Shown here: piece after piece, positions 9,872 to 17,881 of the stretch
How the letters are laid out: the number at the start of each line of letters is the position of its first letter
Numbering within the stretch: position 1 is the stretch's first letter
NCBI GenBank assembly: GCA_902786265.1
Contig: CADACE010000016.1
Location: 27,439-91,438 of the forward strand
DNA length: 64,000 nt
Direction: 5' to 3'
Source of the DNA: an uncultured Chloroflexota bacterium
GTDB taxonomy: Bacteria; Chloroflexota; Anaerolineae; Anaerolineales; Anaerolineaceae
Notes under the pieces: generated by a model
Databases searched by the model: none
The model's input: the letters and a program-made list of their open reading frames with translations, nothing else
Told to the model about the DNA's origin: nothing
Position numbers and translations under genes: made by a program

Positions 9872-10612
9872 ATGTATATCTATGACGATAATATCCGTCT
9901 GAATGCCATTTTGGATATGCCCGCGGATAACCCTGAAAAATGTCCTCTTGTGATCGTCATTCACGGATTCACCGGACACAGCGAAGAAAGGCACATCACC
10001 GCCGCTGCACATACAATAAATGAAATGGGATTCGCCACACTGCGGGTGGATATGTATGGTCACGGAAAAAGCGACGGCGAATTCAGGAACCATACACTTT
10101 TCAAATGGATCACAAACGCGATGACGGTCATCGATTACGCGCGGACACTGCCCTTTGTCACCGACCTGTACCTGTGCGGGCACTCGCAGGGCGGGCTTAC
10201 TGTCATGCTGGCAGCGGGACTTAAACATGAGTTCATCCGTGGGATCATTCCTCTGTCTCCCGCGGTCATGATCCCGGAACATGCGAGAACCGGCGATCTG
10301 CTTGGACTTAACTTTGATCCGAATCGGATTCCTGAAGAGTTCACATCACCGGACGGATGGGTATTGAGCGGAAATTACGCGCGGGCTGCGCAATTGATCC
10401 ATGTGGAAGATACCATCCACCGCTACACCGGGCCGGTTTTGATCATCCACAGTGATACGGATGAAGTAGTACCATACCATTATGGTGCTGAGGCTGCAAA
10501 GGCATATCAAAACGCGGAATTTGTCAACATTCCCAATGATACACATTGTTATGATAACCACCTGGACCAGGTTCTTGACGTCATCCGCAATTGGCTGAAA
10601 GATAAAAAATGA
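9872..10612 (+). CDS. Alpha/beta hydrolase (esterase / serine aminopeptidase-like)
   Basis: A compact 246-residue cytoplasmic alpha/beta-hydrolase. Oxyanion-hole region HGFTGHSEERH at ~31-41, nucleophile elbow GHSQGG with Ser105, acid in HSDTDEVVPYH (~193) and a C-terminal His in DTHCYDNH (~230). This pattern is that of BD-FAE/cinnamoyl-esterase-like and 'serine aminopeptidase S33' hydrolases, such as rumen feruloyl esterases. No signal peptide. A strong AAGGAG lies seven bases before the ATG. A short dispersed repeat begins at the stop codon, and a tRNA-Pro on the opposite strand follows. The natural ester is unknown. Confidence 0.85.
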   Translation: MYIYDDNIRLNAILDMPADNPEKCPLVIVIHGFTGHSEERHITAAAHTINEMGFATLRVDMYGHGKSDGEFRNHTLFKWITNAMTVIDYARTLPFVTDLYLCGHSQGGLTVMLAAGLKHEFIRGIIPLSPAVMIPEHARTGDLLGLNFDPNRIPEEFTSPDGWVLSGNYARAAQLIHVEDTIHRYTGPVLIIHSDTDEVVPYHYGAEAAKAYQNAEFVNIPNDTHCYDNHLDQVLDVIRNWLKDKK

Positions 10613-10641
10613 GTCACGGGGACAGGTTCCCTGACTCACTT
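10612..10641 (+). repeat. Dispersed REP-like repeat, copy 1
   Basis: A 30-base sequence beginning at the last base of the hydrolase TGA stop. It contains the near-palindrome GGGGACAGGTTCCC and matches an inverted copy at 22736-22765 in 29 of 30 positions. Both copies begin at or within four bases of a gene's TGA stop. This looks like a small REP element inserted at gene ends. Confidence 0.7.
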
Positions 10642-10656
10642 CTCATATAAAAAAAG

Positions 10657-10729
10657 TCGGGGTGCGCGGACTCGAACCGCGGACCCCCGCGTCCCAAACG
10701 CGGTGCGCTACCAACTGCGCTACACCCCG
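10657..10729 (-). tRNA. tRNA-Pro (anticodon UGG)
   Basis: The reverse complement folds into a full cloverleaf of 73 bases: acceptor CGGGGTG/CACCCCG, D stem GCGC/GCGC, anticodon stem CCGCG/CGCGG with loop TTTGGGA (anticodon TGG), variable GGGTC, T arm CGCGG-TTCGAGT-CCGCG and discriminator A. CCA is not encoded. T-rich sequence follows on the minus strand and may end transcription. Confidence 0.97.
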
Positions 10730-10790
10730 ATAACAAATGTATAGTATACCGTAATTTTAAAATATTTTATAAAGTTATGCATAAAAAAAG

Positions 10791-10799
10791 TGCTATAAT
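10791..10799 (+). promoter_or_regulatory. Extended -10 promoter of aminotransferase gene
   Basis: TGCTATAAT is a perfect extended -10. No good -35 stands 17 bases upstream, which extended -10 promoters tolerate. The same nonamer precedes rplS and the gene at 28016. Confidence 0.65.
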
Positions 10800-10827
10800 T
10801 TCGTAATTATGATTTAAGAACAAACCG

Positions 10828-10846
10828 ACGGCATTCTGCCGTTTTT
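10828..10846 (+). terminator. Terminator-like hairpin in the aminotransferase leader
   Basis: ACGGCA-TTC-TGCCGT followed by T6 sits between the promoter and the AGGAG site of the aminotransferase. It could be an attenuator within the short leader. It might instead be chance, or a terminator for readthrough from upstream. Confidence 0.45.
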
Positions 10847-10858
10847 TCAGGAGTACTT

Positions 10859-12013
10859 ATGTGGGATAAAACATCTGTCCGTGTCCAAAACCTCAAACCT
10901 TCAGCCATCCGAAAGTACTTTGCCGTTCCGAGCGATGTAGTGACCCTCGGTATCGGTGAACCGGATTTCACCTCACCGGACAAACTGATTGCCGCAGCAC
11001 ATGAATCCTTAAAGCGGGGAAACACACACTATACCGCCAACGCCGGTATATATGAATTGCGGGAAGCGATTTCCGACAAACTGGATGAACTGTACGGTGT
11101 CAAATATGATCCGGACAGCGAAATCATTGTTACCGTCGGGGCATCCGAAGCGCTGTATCTGGCAGCAGCTACTGTGCTGAACCCGGGCGATGAAATGATC
11201 GTTGTAACTCCCTGCTTTGTCTCCTATCAGGCAGCTGTTGAACTGGCCGACGGTGTTCCGGTGGAAGTCGCCTGCCGTCTAGAAGATAATTTTGACCTGA
11301 ACGTACAGGCTATTGAAGATGCCATCACACCAAAGACCCGCGGGATTTTGCTCGGTTTCCCGAACAACCCGACCGGCGCTGTCGCCTCCCGGGAAAAGCT
11401 GCAGCAGGTAGCCGACCTTGCCGCGAGATATGACCTGGCTGTGATTTCCGATGAAATTTACGAACGTCTGATTTACGGTGTGGAACATGTCAACTTTGCA
11501 TCACTGAAAGGTGCGCGGGAACGTACCTTTGTTGTGGGCGGGTTTTCCAAATCTTATGCCATGACCGGCTGGCGTCTGGGTTATGTCTGCGGCCCGAAGC
11601 ATTTGATCCCGCAGCTGTATAAGATCCATCAGTATCTGATCATGTCCGCTCCGACCATCGCGCAGGAAATCGGTATCGTTGCCATGCGGGAATGTGAACC
11701 GGATGTGGAACGGATGCGCCGGGAATATGACCGCCGCCGCCGTTTGATCGTGGATGGGCTTAATTCCATCGGGCTGTACACTTTCGAGCCCAAAGGCGCT
11801 TTTTACGCATTCCCGTATATCGGGGATACCGGACTGGACAGCACAACCTTTGCAGACCGCCTTCTGGAGGAGTGCAAGGTCGCCGTCATTCCGGGCTGCG
11901 GCTTCGGCAAGTGCGGTGAAGGTCACGTCCGTACTTCTTACGCGGTGAAATATGAAAACATCGAGGAAGCCCTTAACCGGATCAGCGATTTTGTGACGAA
12001 GGTAAAGAAATAG
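10859..12013 (+). CDS. PLP-dependent class I/II aminotransferase (AspC/PatA-like)
   Basis: 384 residues, fold-type I, cytoplasmic. Substrate region GIGEPDF near 31-37, FPNNPTGA near 167 (Asn binding PLP), SDEIYERLIY near 197-206 and the Schiff-base lysine in GGFSKSYAMTGWRLGY (Lys231), then C-terminal RTSYA with the carboxylate-binding Arg. This matches the Bacillus PatA/aspartate aminotransferase Igamma subgroup. Exact amino donor cannot be decided; aromatic, aspartate or N-acetyl-diaminopimelate use are all possible. ATG chosen on AGGAG eight bases upstream. Monocistronic, ending in a strong two-way terminator. Confidence 0.92.
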   Translation: MWDKTSVRVQNLKPSAIRKYFAVPSDVVTLGIGEPDFTSPDKLIAAAHESLKRGNTHYTANAGIYELREAISDKLDELYGVKYDPDSEIIVTVGASEALYLAAATVLNPGDEMIVVTPCFVSYQAAVELADGVPVEVACRLEDNFDLNVQAIEDAITPKTRGILLGFPNNPTGAVASREKLQQVADLAARYDLAVISDEIYERLIYGVEHVNFASLKGARERTFVVGGFSKSYAMTGWRLGYVCGPKHLIPQLYKIHQYLIMSAPTIAQEIGIVAMRECEPDVERMRREYDRRRRLIVDGLNSIGLYTFEPKGAFYAFPYIGDTGLDSTTFADRLLEECKVAVIPGCGFGKCGEGHVRTSYAVKYENIEEALNRISDFVTKVKK

Positions 12014-12070
12014 GACACGTGTTATCGCTGACAGGAAGCCTGAAGAATTAAAACTATAAAACAATTAAAA

Positions 12071-12109
12071 AACAACACAATCGCGGAAAAGCAATTGTGT
12101 TGTTTTTTT
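12071..12109. terminator. Bidirectional intrinsic terminator
   Basis: An 11-bp stem (AACAACACAAT / ATTGTGTTGTT) with T7 on the plus strand side and A-rich sequence on the other, so it can work both ways between the convergent aminotransferase and the polyamine transporter operon. Confidence 0.8.
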
Positions 12110-12125
12110 GATTGAACGATTGACT

Positions 12126-12153
12126 GAATAAACCGATAATTATCGGTTTATTC
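12126..12153. other. 28-bp perfect palindrome
   Basis: A perfect palindrome centred at 12139/12140 (GAATAAACCGATAA and its complement), ten bases beyond the potC-potD stop codon. It has no loop and no T tract. It may be an mRNA-end hairpin for the transporter operon or a protein-binding site. Confidence 0.6.
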
Positions 12154-12162
12154 ATATCTTTC

Positions 12163-14040
12163 TTAATTCGCAGACTTGACCTTCTTCCATGCTTCCGAAT
12201 AGAGTTTTTCTCCTTCTTCACCCAGATATTCCTCGGAATAACAGCGGCTGAGAATATCCTCCCCGGGGAAGGCAATTTCAGAGTCGCGGAGCTCTTCATC
12301 CTCAATCATATCCCGTGCAGTTACATTCGGGACGGAATAGGTGATGAATTCGAAGTTCATCAACGCGATTTCCGGACGGCTGAGAAAATCGATCCACTTG
12401 AGAGCATTTTCTTTGTTCCGGGCATTTTTGGTAATCACCCAGGAGTCAAACCAGACCAAAGAACCTTCATCGGGTACGACATATTCCAAATCAGGATTTT
12501 CCCATTGGCAGTAAAGCGCTTCGCCGGAATAAATCACACCAAGTGCCGCTTCATTACCGATCATCTTATCACGTACCTGATCGACAACATAAGCCTGGAC
12601 AAGCGGAGCCTGCGCGATCAAATCCTGTGCAGCAATTTCAATCTCATCCGGATCCACAGTGTTGATCGAAAATCCGTTGCGGATCATCGGGATCATAAAC
12701 GCGTCACGAACGGAATCCTGCATCAAAATTTCACCCTTATACTTGGGGTTCCAAAGGATATCCCAGCTCGTCACATCGTCATCGACCATCGTCGTATTGT
12801 AAAGGATCCCCACAGTTCCCCAAAAATAAGGAATCGCGTATTGATTGCCGGGATCAAAGGCTTCCATAGATTCAAAATACTGTTCCCCGATATGCTCTTT
12901 GGTGTTTGGCAGCTGATCATAATCAAGAGGTTCCACCATATCAAGGCTGATCATTCTGGAAACCATGTAATCGGCGGGACATACTACGTCATAGGAGGAA
13001 GGATCAGAGGCTATTTTTGTAAACATGATCTCATTGGTCTCATATTCATCGTAGACGACTTCGATCCCCGTCTCCTCCTGGAACATCTTGATCACTTCCG
13101 GATCAATATATTCCCCGTAATTGTAAACATAAACCTGATTGCTGTTTTTCGTGAAAACACCGCCAAAGAGCAGTGCCAGATAAATAATACCCAAACCGGC
13201 AGCTGAGACGACCACAATATTGCGGATATTGCGGAATTTGATCTGTTTTTCCGTCAGTTCCCTGTCTTTCCGCTGCACGGTGCGCATCCGGTTGGAAGCG
13301 AAAATCAACACCAGCACCAGGGTGAAAATAATTGCGGAAAGCGCGTAGATCTCAGGCTGGATGCCCCGTTTGATTTCATTATAAATTTTGGTTGAAAGAG
13401 TATCGAACCCGGAACCCTTCGTGAAATAGGTGATGATAAAGTCATCAAGTGACATCGTGAAGGCCATCAGCGCACCGGAGAAAATCGCCGGCAACAGGTC
13501 CGGAAGCACGGTCTTGCGGAAAGCATACCAGGGCTCCGCCCCCAGGTCCAGGGCTGCTTCATAAACGCTCGGGCTGATGGTTTTCATACGCGGCATCACG
13601 CTCAGCATCACATAAGGGATATTGAAGGTAATATGAGCGATCAGAACGGTAAGAAAGCCGTTTTGGAAATGCAGCACACGGAACAGCAGCATCAGGGAGA
13701 TGCCTGTCACAATATCCGCGTTGATCATCGGGATGTTGCTGATACCCATAATAACAGCCCGGGAACGCCGGTTCATTCCTACCAAAGCCACACAAGTCAC
13801 TGTACCGATGATCGTAGCCACAATGGTTGCGACCAGCGCGATAATAAGCGTGTTGGCAAGAGCGTTCAGGATGGCTGAATCACTGAATAAACGAACGTAC
13901 CAGTTGAAAGTAAATCCGCCCCAATGAGAACGGGATTTACTCCGGTTGAAGGAGAGCACGATCAGCGTCAGGATCGGCAGGTACATGAAAATCAGAATGA
14001 TCCAGAAATAGATTTTTTCCAGCGGTTTCATGTTCTTCAT
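12163..14040 (-). CDS. Fused polyamine ABC transporter permease and binding protein (PotC-PotD)
   Basis: A 625-residue fusion. Residues 1-~255 are a PotC-type permease with six helices and the EAA loop EAALDLGAEPWYAFRKTVLP near 161-180. A seventh helix (IVVVSAAGLGIIYLALLFGG, ~274-294) leads outside, and residues ~301-625 are a PotD/PotF-like binding protein (VYVYNYGEYIDPEVI, then DVVCPADYMVSRM). The binding protein is thus tethered to its permease. No frameshift or internal stop is seen, so the fusion is real at sequence level; such fusions are known in some Gram-positive polyamine systems. AAGGAGG precedes the ATG. It follows potB by two bases in an operon potA-potB-potCD. Uptake of spermidine or putrescine is inferred. 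Confidence 0.93.
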   Translation of the reverse strand: MKNMKPLEKIYFWIILIFMYLPILTLIVLSFNRSKSRSHWGGFTFNWYVRLFSDSAILNALANTLIIALVATIVATIIGTVTCVALVGMNRRSRAVIMGISNIPMINADIVTGISLMLLFRVLHFQNGFLTVLIAHITFNIPYVMLSVMPRMKTISPSVYEAALDLGAEPWYAFRKTVLPDLLPAIFSGALMAFTMSLDDFIITYFTKGSGFDTLSTKIYNEIKRGIQPEIYALSAIIFTLVLVLIFASNRMRTVQRKDRELTEKQIKFRNIRNIVVVSAAGLGIIYLALLFGGVFTKNSNQVYVYNYGEYIDPEVIKMFQEETGIEVVYDEYETNEIMFTKIASDPSSYDVVCPADYMVSRMISLDMVEPLDYDQLPNTKEHIGEQYFESMEAFDPGNQYAIPYFWGTVGILYNTTMVDDDVTSWDILWNPKYKGEILMQDSVRDAFMIPMIRNGFSINTVDPDEIEIAAQDLIAQAPLVQAYVVDQVRDKMIGNEAALGVIYSGEALYCQWENPDLEYVVPDEGSLVWFDSWVITKNARNKENALKWIDFLSRPEIALMNFEFITYSVPNVTARDMIEDEELRDSEIAFPGEDILSRCYSEEYLGEEGEKLYSEAWKKVKSAN

Positions 14041-14042
14041 GG

Positions 14043-14858
14043 TCAGTCCTCCTTCTGATCTGAAATCATGGAGATAACCATGTTGATCACGATAAAGACC
14101 ATAAGCGTCAGCGACAGTCCGGACCCCAGGTGCCAGTTATAAGTCAGCGTAAATTCCTGTTCGATGATGTTCCCGATCAGCAGGATCTTGGAACCGCCCA
14201 TCATTGTTGAAATAGCGAAGGTCGTAAGTGAAGGAATGAAGACCATCGTCACTCCGGAAATGATCCCGGGAACAGACAACGGCAGGATCACACGCCAAAG
14301 GGTCTGCAGCTTATTCGCGCCGAGATCCTGAGCAGCGTTAATGACTTCATCATCGATTTTTGCCAATGAGTTATAAAGCGGCAGGATCATGAAAGGCAGA
14401 AAGTCATAAACCATACCGACGACAATTGCGGCCGGCGTATTGATGATATGCAGCTGAGGCAGGTGAAGCGCTCCCAGAATACTGTTGAGCACACCACGGT
14501 TTTCCAAAAGGGTCACCCAGGAAAGCGTCCGCAGCAAAAAGTTCATCCACATCGGCAGGATGATCAGTGTGGTCAGAATCCCTTCGCTGCTCATCTTGTT
14601 GCGTGCCAGAATCAAACCCAGCGGATAAGCCAGTAGAAAGCAGATCACCGTACTGATCACGGCAAGCAGCACAGCCAGCCAGAGAGCTTTAGCATGTTCC
14701 GGCTGTACGATCGAAGCGATATTTTCAAGGGTGAAGGCGCCCGTAGTATCAGTCAGGCCATAATAAATGACCATCCCGATCGGTACGATAATGAAGATGA
14801 TCGACCAGGCGAGGTACGGTGAAGACATGAAAAAGGGTGTTTTGCGGTTTGTAAACAT
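14043..14858 (-). CDS. potB: Polyamine ABC transporter permease PotB
   Basis: 271 residues with six predicted helices. The EAA-type loop reads INAAQDLGANKLQTLWRVILPLSVPG near residues 163-188, split here by its Gly; it docks on PotA. N-terminal PYLAWSIIFIIVPIGMVIYYGL matches PotB/PotH start helices only in pattern. GGAGG stands just upstream of the ATG. It lies 11 bases after potA and 2 bases before the fused permease-binding protein, so it forms the heterodimeric channel with the permease half of that fusion. Confidence 0.92.
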   Translation of the reverse strand: MFTNRKTPFFMSSPYLAWSIIFIIVPIGMVIYYGLTDTTGAFTLENIASIVQPEHAKALWLAVLLAVISTVICFLLAYPLGLILARNKMSSEGILTTLIILPMWMNFLLRTLSWVTLLENRGVLNSILGALHLPQLHIINTPAAIVVGMVYDFLPFMILPLYNSLAKIDDEVINAAQDLGANKLQTLWRVILPLSVPGIISGVTMVFIPSLTTFAISTMMGGSKILLIGNIIEQEFTLTYNWHLGSGLSLTLMVFIVINMVISMISDQKED

Positions 14859-14869
14859 TCACACCTCCT

Positions 14870-15946
14870 TTACGCGTCTTCAACGCTCAGTGCCTGTTCA
14901 TCTTCGGATTCAGGCTTGTTCATGACCTGAATATTGAAAGGATCAACACTGATATCCACTTCACTGCCGACTTCATTCATGCGCGTGGAATGAACCAGCC
15001 ACTCAAATCCGCCGGCTTCCACATCCATCTCGTAATGAACGCCCTTGAAGATCACACCGGTGACCACACCGGGCAGTGTTCCCTTTCCACGAGGCACCAG
15101 TTCGATATCTTCCGGGCGAATAACGATATCGACCGGATTATTTTCGCCGAATCCGGTGTCAACGCATTCAAAATTGGTGCCGAGGATGTTGACCAGTTTA
15201 TCGCGAACCATCATGGCAGGGATAATGTTCGAATCACCGATGAAGTCCGCCACAAAGGCGTTTTCCGGTTCGTTATAGATCTTTTCCGGGGAGCCTTCCT
15301 GCTGGATATATCCCTGGTTCATGACCACGATGTGGTCGGACATGGTCAGCGCTTCTTCCTGGTCATGGGTGACATAGATGAAGGTGATCCCCAGCTCATT
15401 TTTCAGGCGGATCATTTCATACTGCATGTCCTGACGCAGCTTAAGGTCCAGTGCCCCCAGCGGTTCGTCCAGAAGCAAGACCTTCGGTTCGTTGACGATA
15501 GCGCGGGCAATAGCCACACGCTGCTGCTGTCCGCCGGAAAGCGAATCGGGCATGCGATGTTCAAAACCTTCCAGGTTTACAAGTTTCAGCGCGTATTTGA
15601 TTTTATCTTTGATATAGGAAGAGGGTTTATTGCTGATCTTCAGGCCGAAAGCGATATTTTCCGCCACATCCATATGGGTGAAGAGAGCATATTTCTGAAA
15701 AACTGTATTCAGCTGCCGTTTGTTCGCAGCCAGGTTCGTGATATCCTGACCGTCAAAGATCACTTTTCCTTCATCAGGACGCAGAAAACCGCCGATGATA
15801 CGCAGGATCGTTGTTTTCCCGCAACCCGAAGGCCCCAACAATGTAACAAACGAATTCTCATAAATCGAAAGATTGAGATCATCAATAACAAGATTCCCGT
15901 CAAACGACTTGGAAATGTGCTGCAGTTGAATCAGTTCCTTCTTCAT
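14870..15946 (-). CDS. potA: Polyamine ABC transporter ATPase PotA
   Basis: 358 residues from the ATG at 15946, chosen because AAGGAGA lies eight bases upstream; an open frame extends 24 codons further but has no ribosome site. Walker [13 protein letters not shown], signature [14 protein letters not shown], Walker [13 protein letters not shown], and H-loop THDQEEA are all intact. A C-terminal TOBE-like regulatory region follows ([21 protein letters not shown]). It energises import through PotB and the PotC-PotD fusion. A likely -10 (TATAAT on the minus strand, 16038-16043) gives a ~90-base leader. Confidence 0.95.
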   Translation of the reverse strand: MKKELIQLQHISKSFDGNLVIDDLNLSIYENSFVTLLGPSGCGKTTILRIIGGFLRPDEGKVIFDGQDITNLAANKRQLNTVFQKYALFTHMDVAENIAFGLKISNKPSSYIKDKIKYALKLVNLEGFEHRMPDSLSGGQQQRVAIARAIVNEPKVLLLDEPLGALDLKLRQDMQYEMIRLKNELGITFIYVTHDQEEALTMSDHIVVMNQGYIQQEGSPEKIYNEPENAFVADFIGDSNIIPAMMVRDKLVNILGTNFECVDTGFGENNPVDIVIRPEDIELVPRGKGTLPGVVTGVIFKGVHYEMDVEAGGFEWLVHSTRMNEVGSEVDISVDPFNIQVMNKPESEDEQALSVEDA

Positions 15947-16123
15947 CAGGCAGTCTCCTTCATATATGCAAATAATACCCTCAGTAGGGAGGCTTTTCTC
16001 CGTATTGTTTATCTTCAAGAATGGTAGCCATAATTTTATTATAAATCATAAGCTGCATAAATAAGACAGGGTAGTACAGGATTTTCTCATTTTTATGCAT
16101 TTGACCGGAACGGTCCAAAGCAT

Positions 16124-16579
16124 TTATTCTGTTTCGACCGGCAGTTCCGCAAAATTTGAGGACAGTTTATTCAGGATCACATAAAGGGAAGCGGCATCTT
16201 CCGGAGAGAGTTCGATACATCGGGACATTTTTTCCGGGATGCACAGAGCTTCGGTACGCAGTGATTTCCCCTTATCGGTGAGGATCACATTGACGACACG
16301 TTCATCTTCACGGGAACGTTCACGCACAACAAACCCCTTCTTTTCAAGAGATTTGACAACAGGAGTGAGCGTACCGGAATCAAGGAACAGGATCTTTCCC
16401 AGACTCTTGATGCTGATCAGCTGATGTTCCCACAACACCAGCATGGTGATATATTGTGTATAGGTAAGGTCCATCTCATCCAATATGGGCTTATACCGCC
16501 GGATCACTTCCTTCGCACAGACATAAAGCGGGAAACAAAGCTGGTTTTCAAGCTTCAACGGGTCAAAAGTATCAGTCAT
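16124..16579 (-). CDS. ohrR: OhrR-type MarR-family peroxide-sensing repressor
   Basis: 151 residues from ATG 16579 (AAGGA upstream); the frame is open 11 codons further without support. The order KLENQLCFPLY, then TYTQYITMLVLWEH, then LFLDSGTLTPVVKSLEKKGF and RSREDERVV, is that of OhrR. The chosen start places the reactive cysteine at position 15, as in Bacillus subtilis OhrR, which supports both start and call. OhrR leaves DNA when this Cys is oxidised by organic hydroperoxides. There is one N-terminal Cys and another at ~115 (EALCIPEK), so it could act as a one- or two-Cys type. It lies 102 bases downstream of the peroxidase gene and is probably co-transcribed. Confidence 0.88.
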   Translation of the reverse strand: MTDTFDPLKLENQLCFPLYVCAKEVIRRYKPILDEMDLTYTQYITMLVLWEHQLISIKSLGKILFLDSGTLTPVVKSLEKKGFVVRERSREDERVVNVILTDKGKSLRTEALCIPEKMSRCIELSPEDAASLYVILNKLSSNFAELPVETE

Positions 16580-16681
16580 ACCAACAATCCTTACAGTGAA
16601 ATCCTGAAACAAACAGGGAAAGTCACGCTGTACAATACGCAGACGCAGCTTTCCCCTATAATCAATGTGTTATTACGCGGC

Positions 16682-17224
16682 TCAAAGCAATGAGGCAACG
16701 CACTCTTCAACTTTCTTCATATCAGCTGTCGGTTCAAAACGGGCAACAACGTTACCTTCCCGGTCGACAACAAACTTCGTGAAGTTCCATTTGATTTCCG
16801 GATTGTTTTTGTAATTTCTGTCAATGGTCATCAGCAGTGCGGACATGGCCAGAGCAGCGGGTCCCTTGCCAAAGCCCTCAAAACCCTTTTGGGATTTCAG
16901 GTATTTGAACAGCTCGATCGCGTTTTCGCCATTCACGTCAGACTTTTTCATCTGCGGGAACTGCGTATTGTATTTCAATGTGCAGAACTGATGGATCTCT
17001 TCATCGGTCCCCGGTGTCTGACCCTTGAACTGATTGCAGGGAACATCCACGATTTCCAGACCCTGATCATGGTACTTTTCATACATTGCTTCAAGTGGTT
17101 CATAATGCGGGGTAAAACCGCAGCCCGTAGCTGTATTGACAACCAAAACGACTTTGCCTTTGAAATCCGCCATGGAAAGCTCACTGCCATCCGGACGTGT
17201 TACAGATAAATCATAAAAACCCAT
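16682..17224 (-). CDS. Glutathione peroxidase family thiol peroxidase
   Basis: 180 residues, cytoplasmic. The peroxidatic residue is Cys35 in NTATGCGFT; the codon is TGC, so this is not a selenoprotein. Gln65-Asn64 in VPCNQF and Trp in IKWNFTKF complete the tetrad. Cys81 in HQFCTLKYNTQFP matches the resolving Cys of thioredoxin-dependent yeast Orp1-like enzymes, so reduction by thioredoxin rather than glutathione is likely. The role is removal of H2O2 and organic hydroperoxides. AAGGAG precedes the ATG, and an OhrR-like operator sits 24-52 bases upstream, so it should be induced by organic peroxide. Confidence 0.93.
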   Translation of the reverse strand: MGFYDLSVTRPDGSELSMADFKGKVVLVVNTATGCGFTPHYEPLEAMYEKYHDQGLEIVDVPCNQFKGQTPGTDEEIHQFCTLKYNTQFPQMKKSDVNGENAIELFKYLKSQKGFEGFGKGPAALAMSALLMTIDRNYKNNPEIKWNFTKFVVDREGNVVARFEPTADMKKVEECVASLL

Positions 17225-17247
17225 AATAGCAACTCCTTTTTATTTAC

Positions 17248-17276
17248 TTCAATTCAATTGTACACAATTTTTTTGA
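17248..17276 (-). promoter_or_regulatory. OhrR-box-like operator upstream of the peroxidase
   Basis: The 29 bases align without gaps to the B. subtilis ohrA operator as I recall it (two TACAATT/AATTGTA repeats), matching in about 23 positions. The core AATTGT-AC-ACAATT is an inverted repeat. It lies directly upstream of the gpx-ohrR pair. Confidence 0.7.
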
Positions 17277-17330
17277 CCTTCAAACATTTTTATTACATTT
17301 TTGCGGAGCCGAATTTCCAATACCGCATGC

Positions 17331-17383
17331 AAACCAGGAGCCGGTTACCAGGGGGCTGGGATCAGTCACCAGCGGCTGACTTC
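17331..17383 (-). repeat. Possible degenerate GC-rich repeat
   Basis: Read on the minus strand, TGATCCCAGC followed by CCCCTGGTAACC resembles the segment beginning at the GT4 gene stop codon at 20412. The similarity is short and imperfect. Confidence 0.3.
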
Positions 17384-17455
17384 TGAAATGTAACGTTTTC
17401 ACACCCGCGTCTCTGGCGAAACGTATAATTGGAATTTAAGGAATTTTTATCATTT

Positions 17456-17851
17456 ATGAATGATCTGGAAGAGGCAAGAGCTTACTTTGCAAATGACCGC
17501 TACGCGACAGAAGCCACCGGGATCGTTATTGAAGAAGTCGGTGAGCATTATGCAAGGTGCAGTCTGAAACTGGATGAACGACACCTGAACGCTGTCGGGC
17601 ACGTGATGGGCGGCGTAGTATACACCATGGCTGACCTGACCTTTGCCGTCAGCACAAACTTCCGCGCGGAACGCCCCACCGTTACCAATGTGGCGCAGGT
17701 CAGCTATTTGAATCCTCCCGAGGGAGACACCTTATACAGCGAAAGCAGACTGATCAAAGACGGCAGAAGGATCTGTTTTTACGAGATCAGTATCAGGGAC
17801 AACACCGGGAAGGATATAGCAGTCATCAGCATGAACGGATATCACATATAA
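17456..17851 (+). CDS. Hotdog-fold thioesterase (PaaI type)
   Basis: 131 residues from ATG 17456. A TTG at 17429 also keeps the frame, but it overlaps a -10-like TATAAT (17424-17429), so it would not be transcribed. The hotdog pattern is HLNAVGHVMGGVVYTMADLTFAVSTN, split here at the catalytic region: the Asn/His and the GG-D motif are those of PaaI/YdiI acyl-CoA thioesterases. It hydrolyses an acyl-CoA, often an aryl or stray acyl-CoA; the substrate is not shown. It stands 30 bases before the MATE gene and may share its transcript. Confidence 0.85.
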   Translation: MNDLEEARAYFANDRYATEATGIVIEEVGEHYARCSLKLDERHLNAVGHVMGGVVYTMADLTFAVSTNFRAERPTVTNVAQVSYLNPPEGDTLYSESRLIKDGRRICFYEISIRDNTGKDIAVISMNGYHI

Positions 17852-17881
17852 GAGCGAGGAGGCAGGCTTCTCTCTGCTGTT

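Noticed and set aside
15947..16018. Longer PotA start 24 codons upstream
   Set aside because: No ribosome site there, while AAGGAGA sits properly before ATG 15946.
17119..17121. Selenocysteine in the GPx active site
   Set aside because: The active-site codon is TGC (Cys), not TGA, and there is no SECIS-like need.
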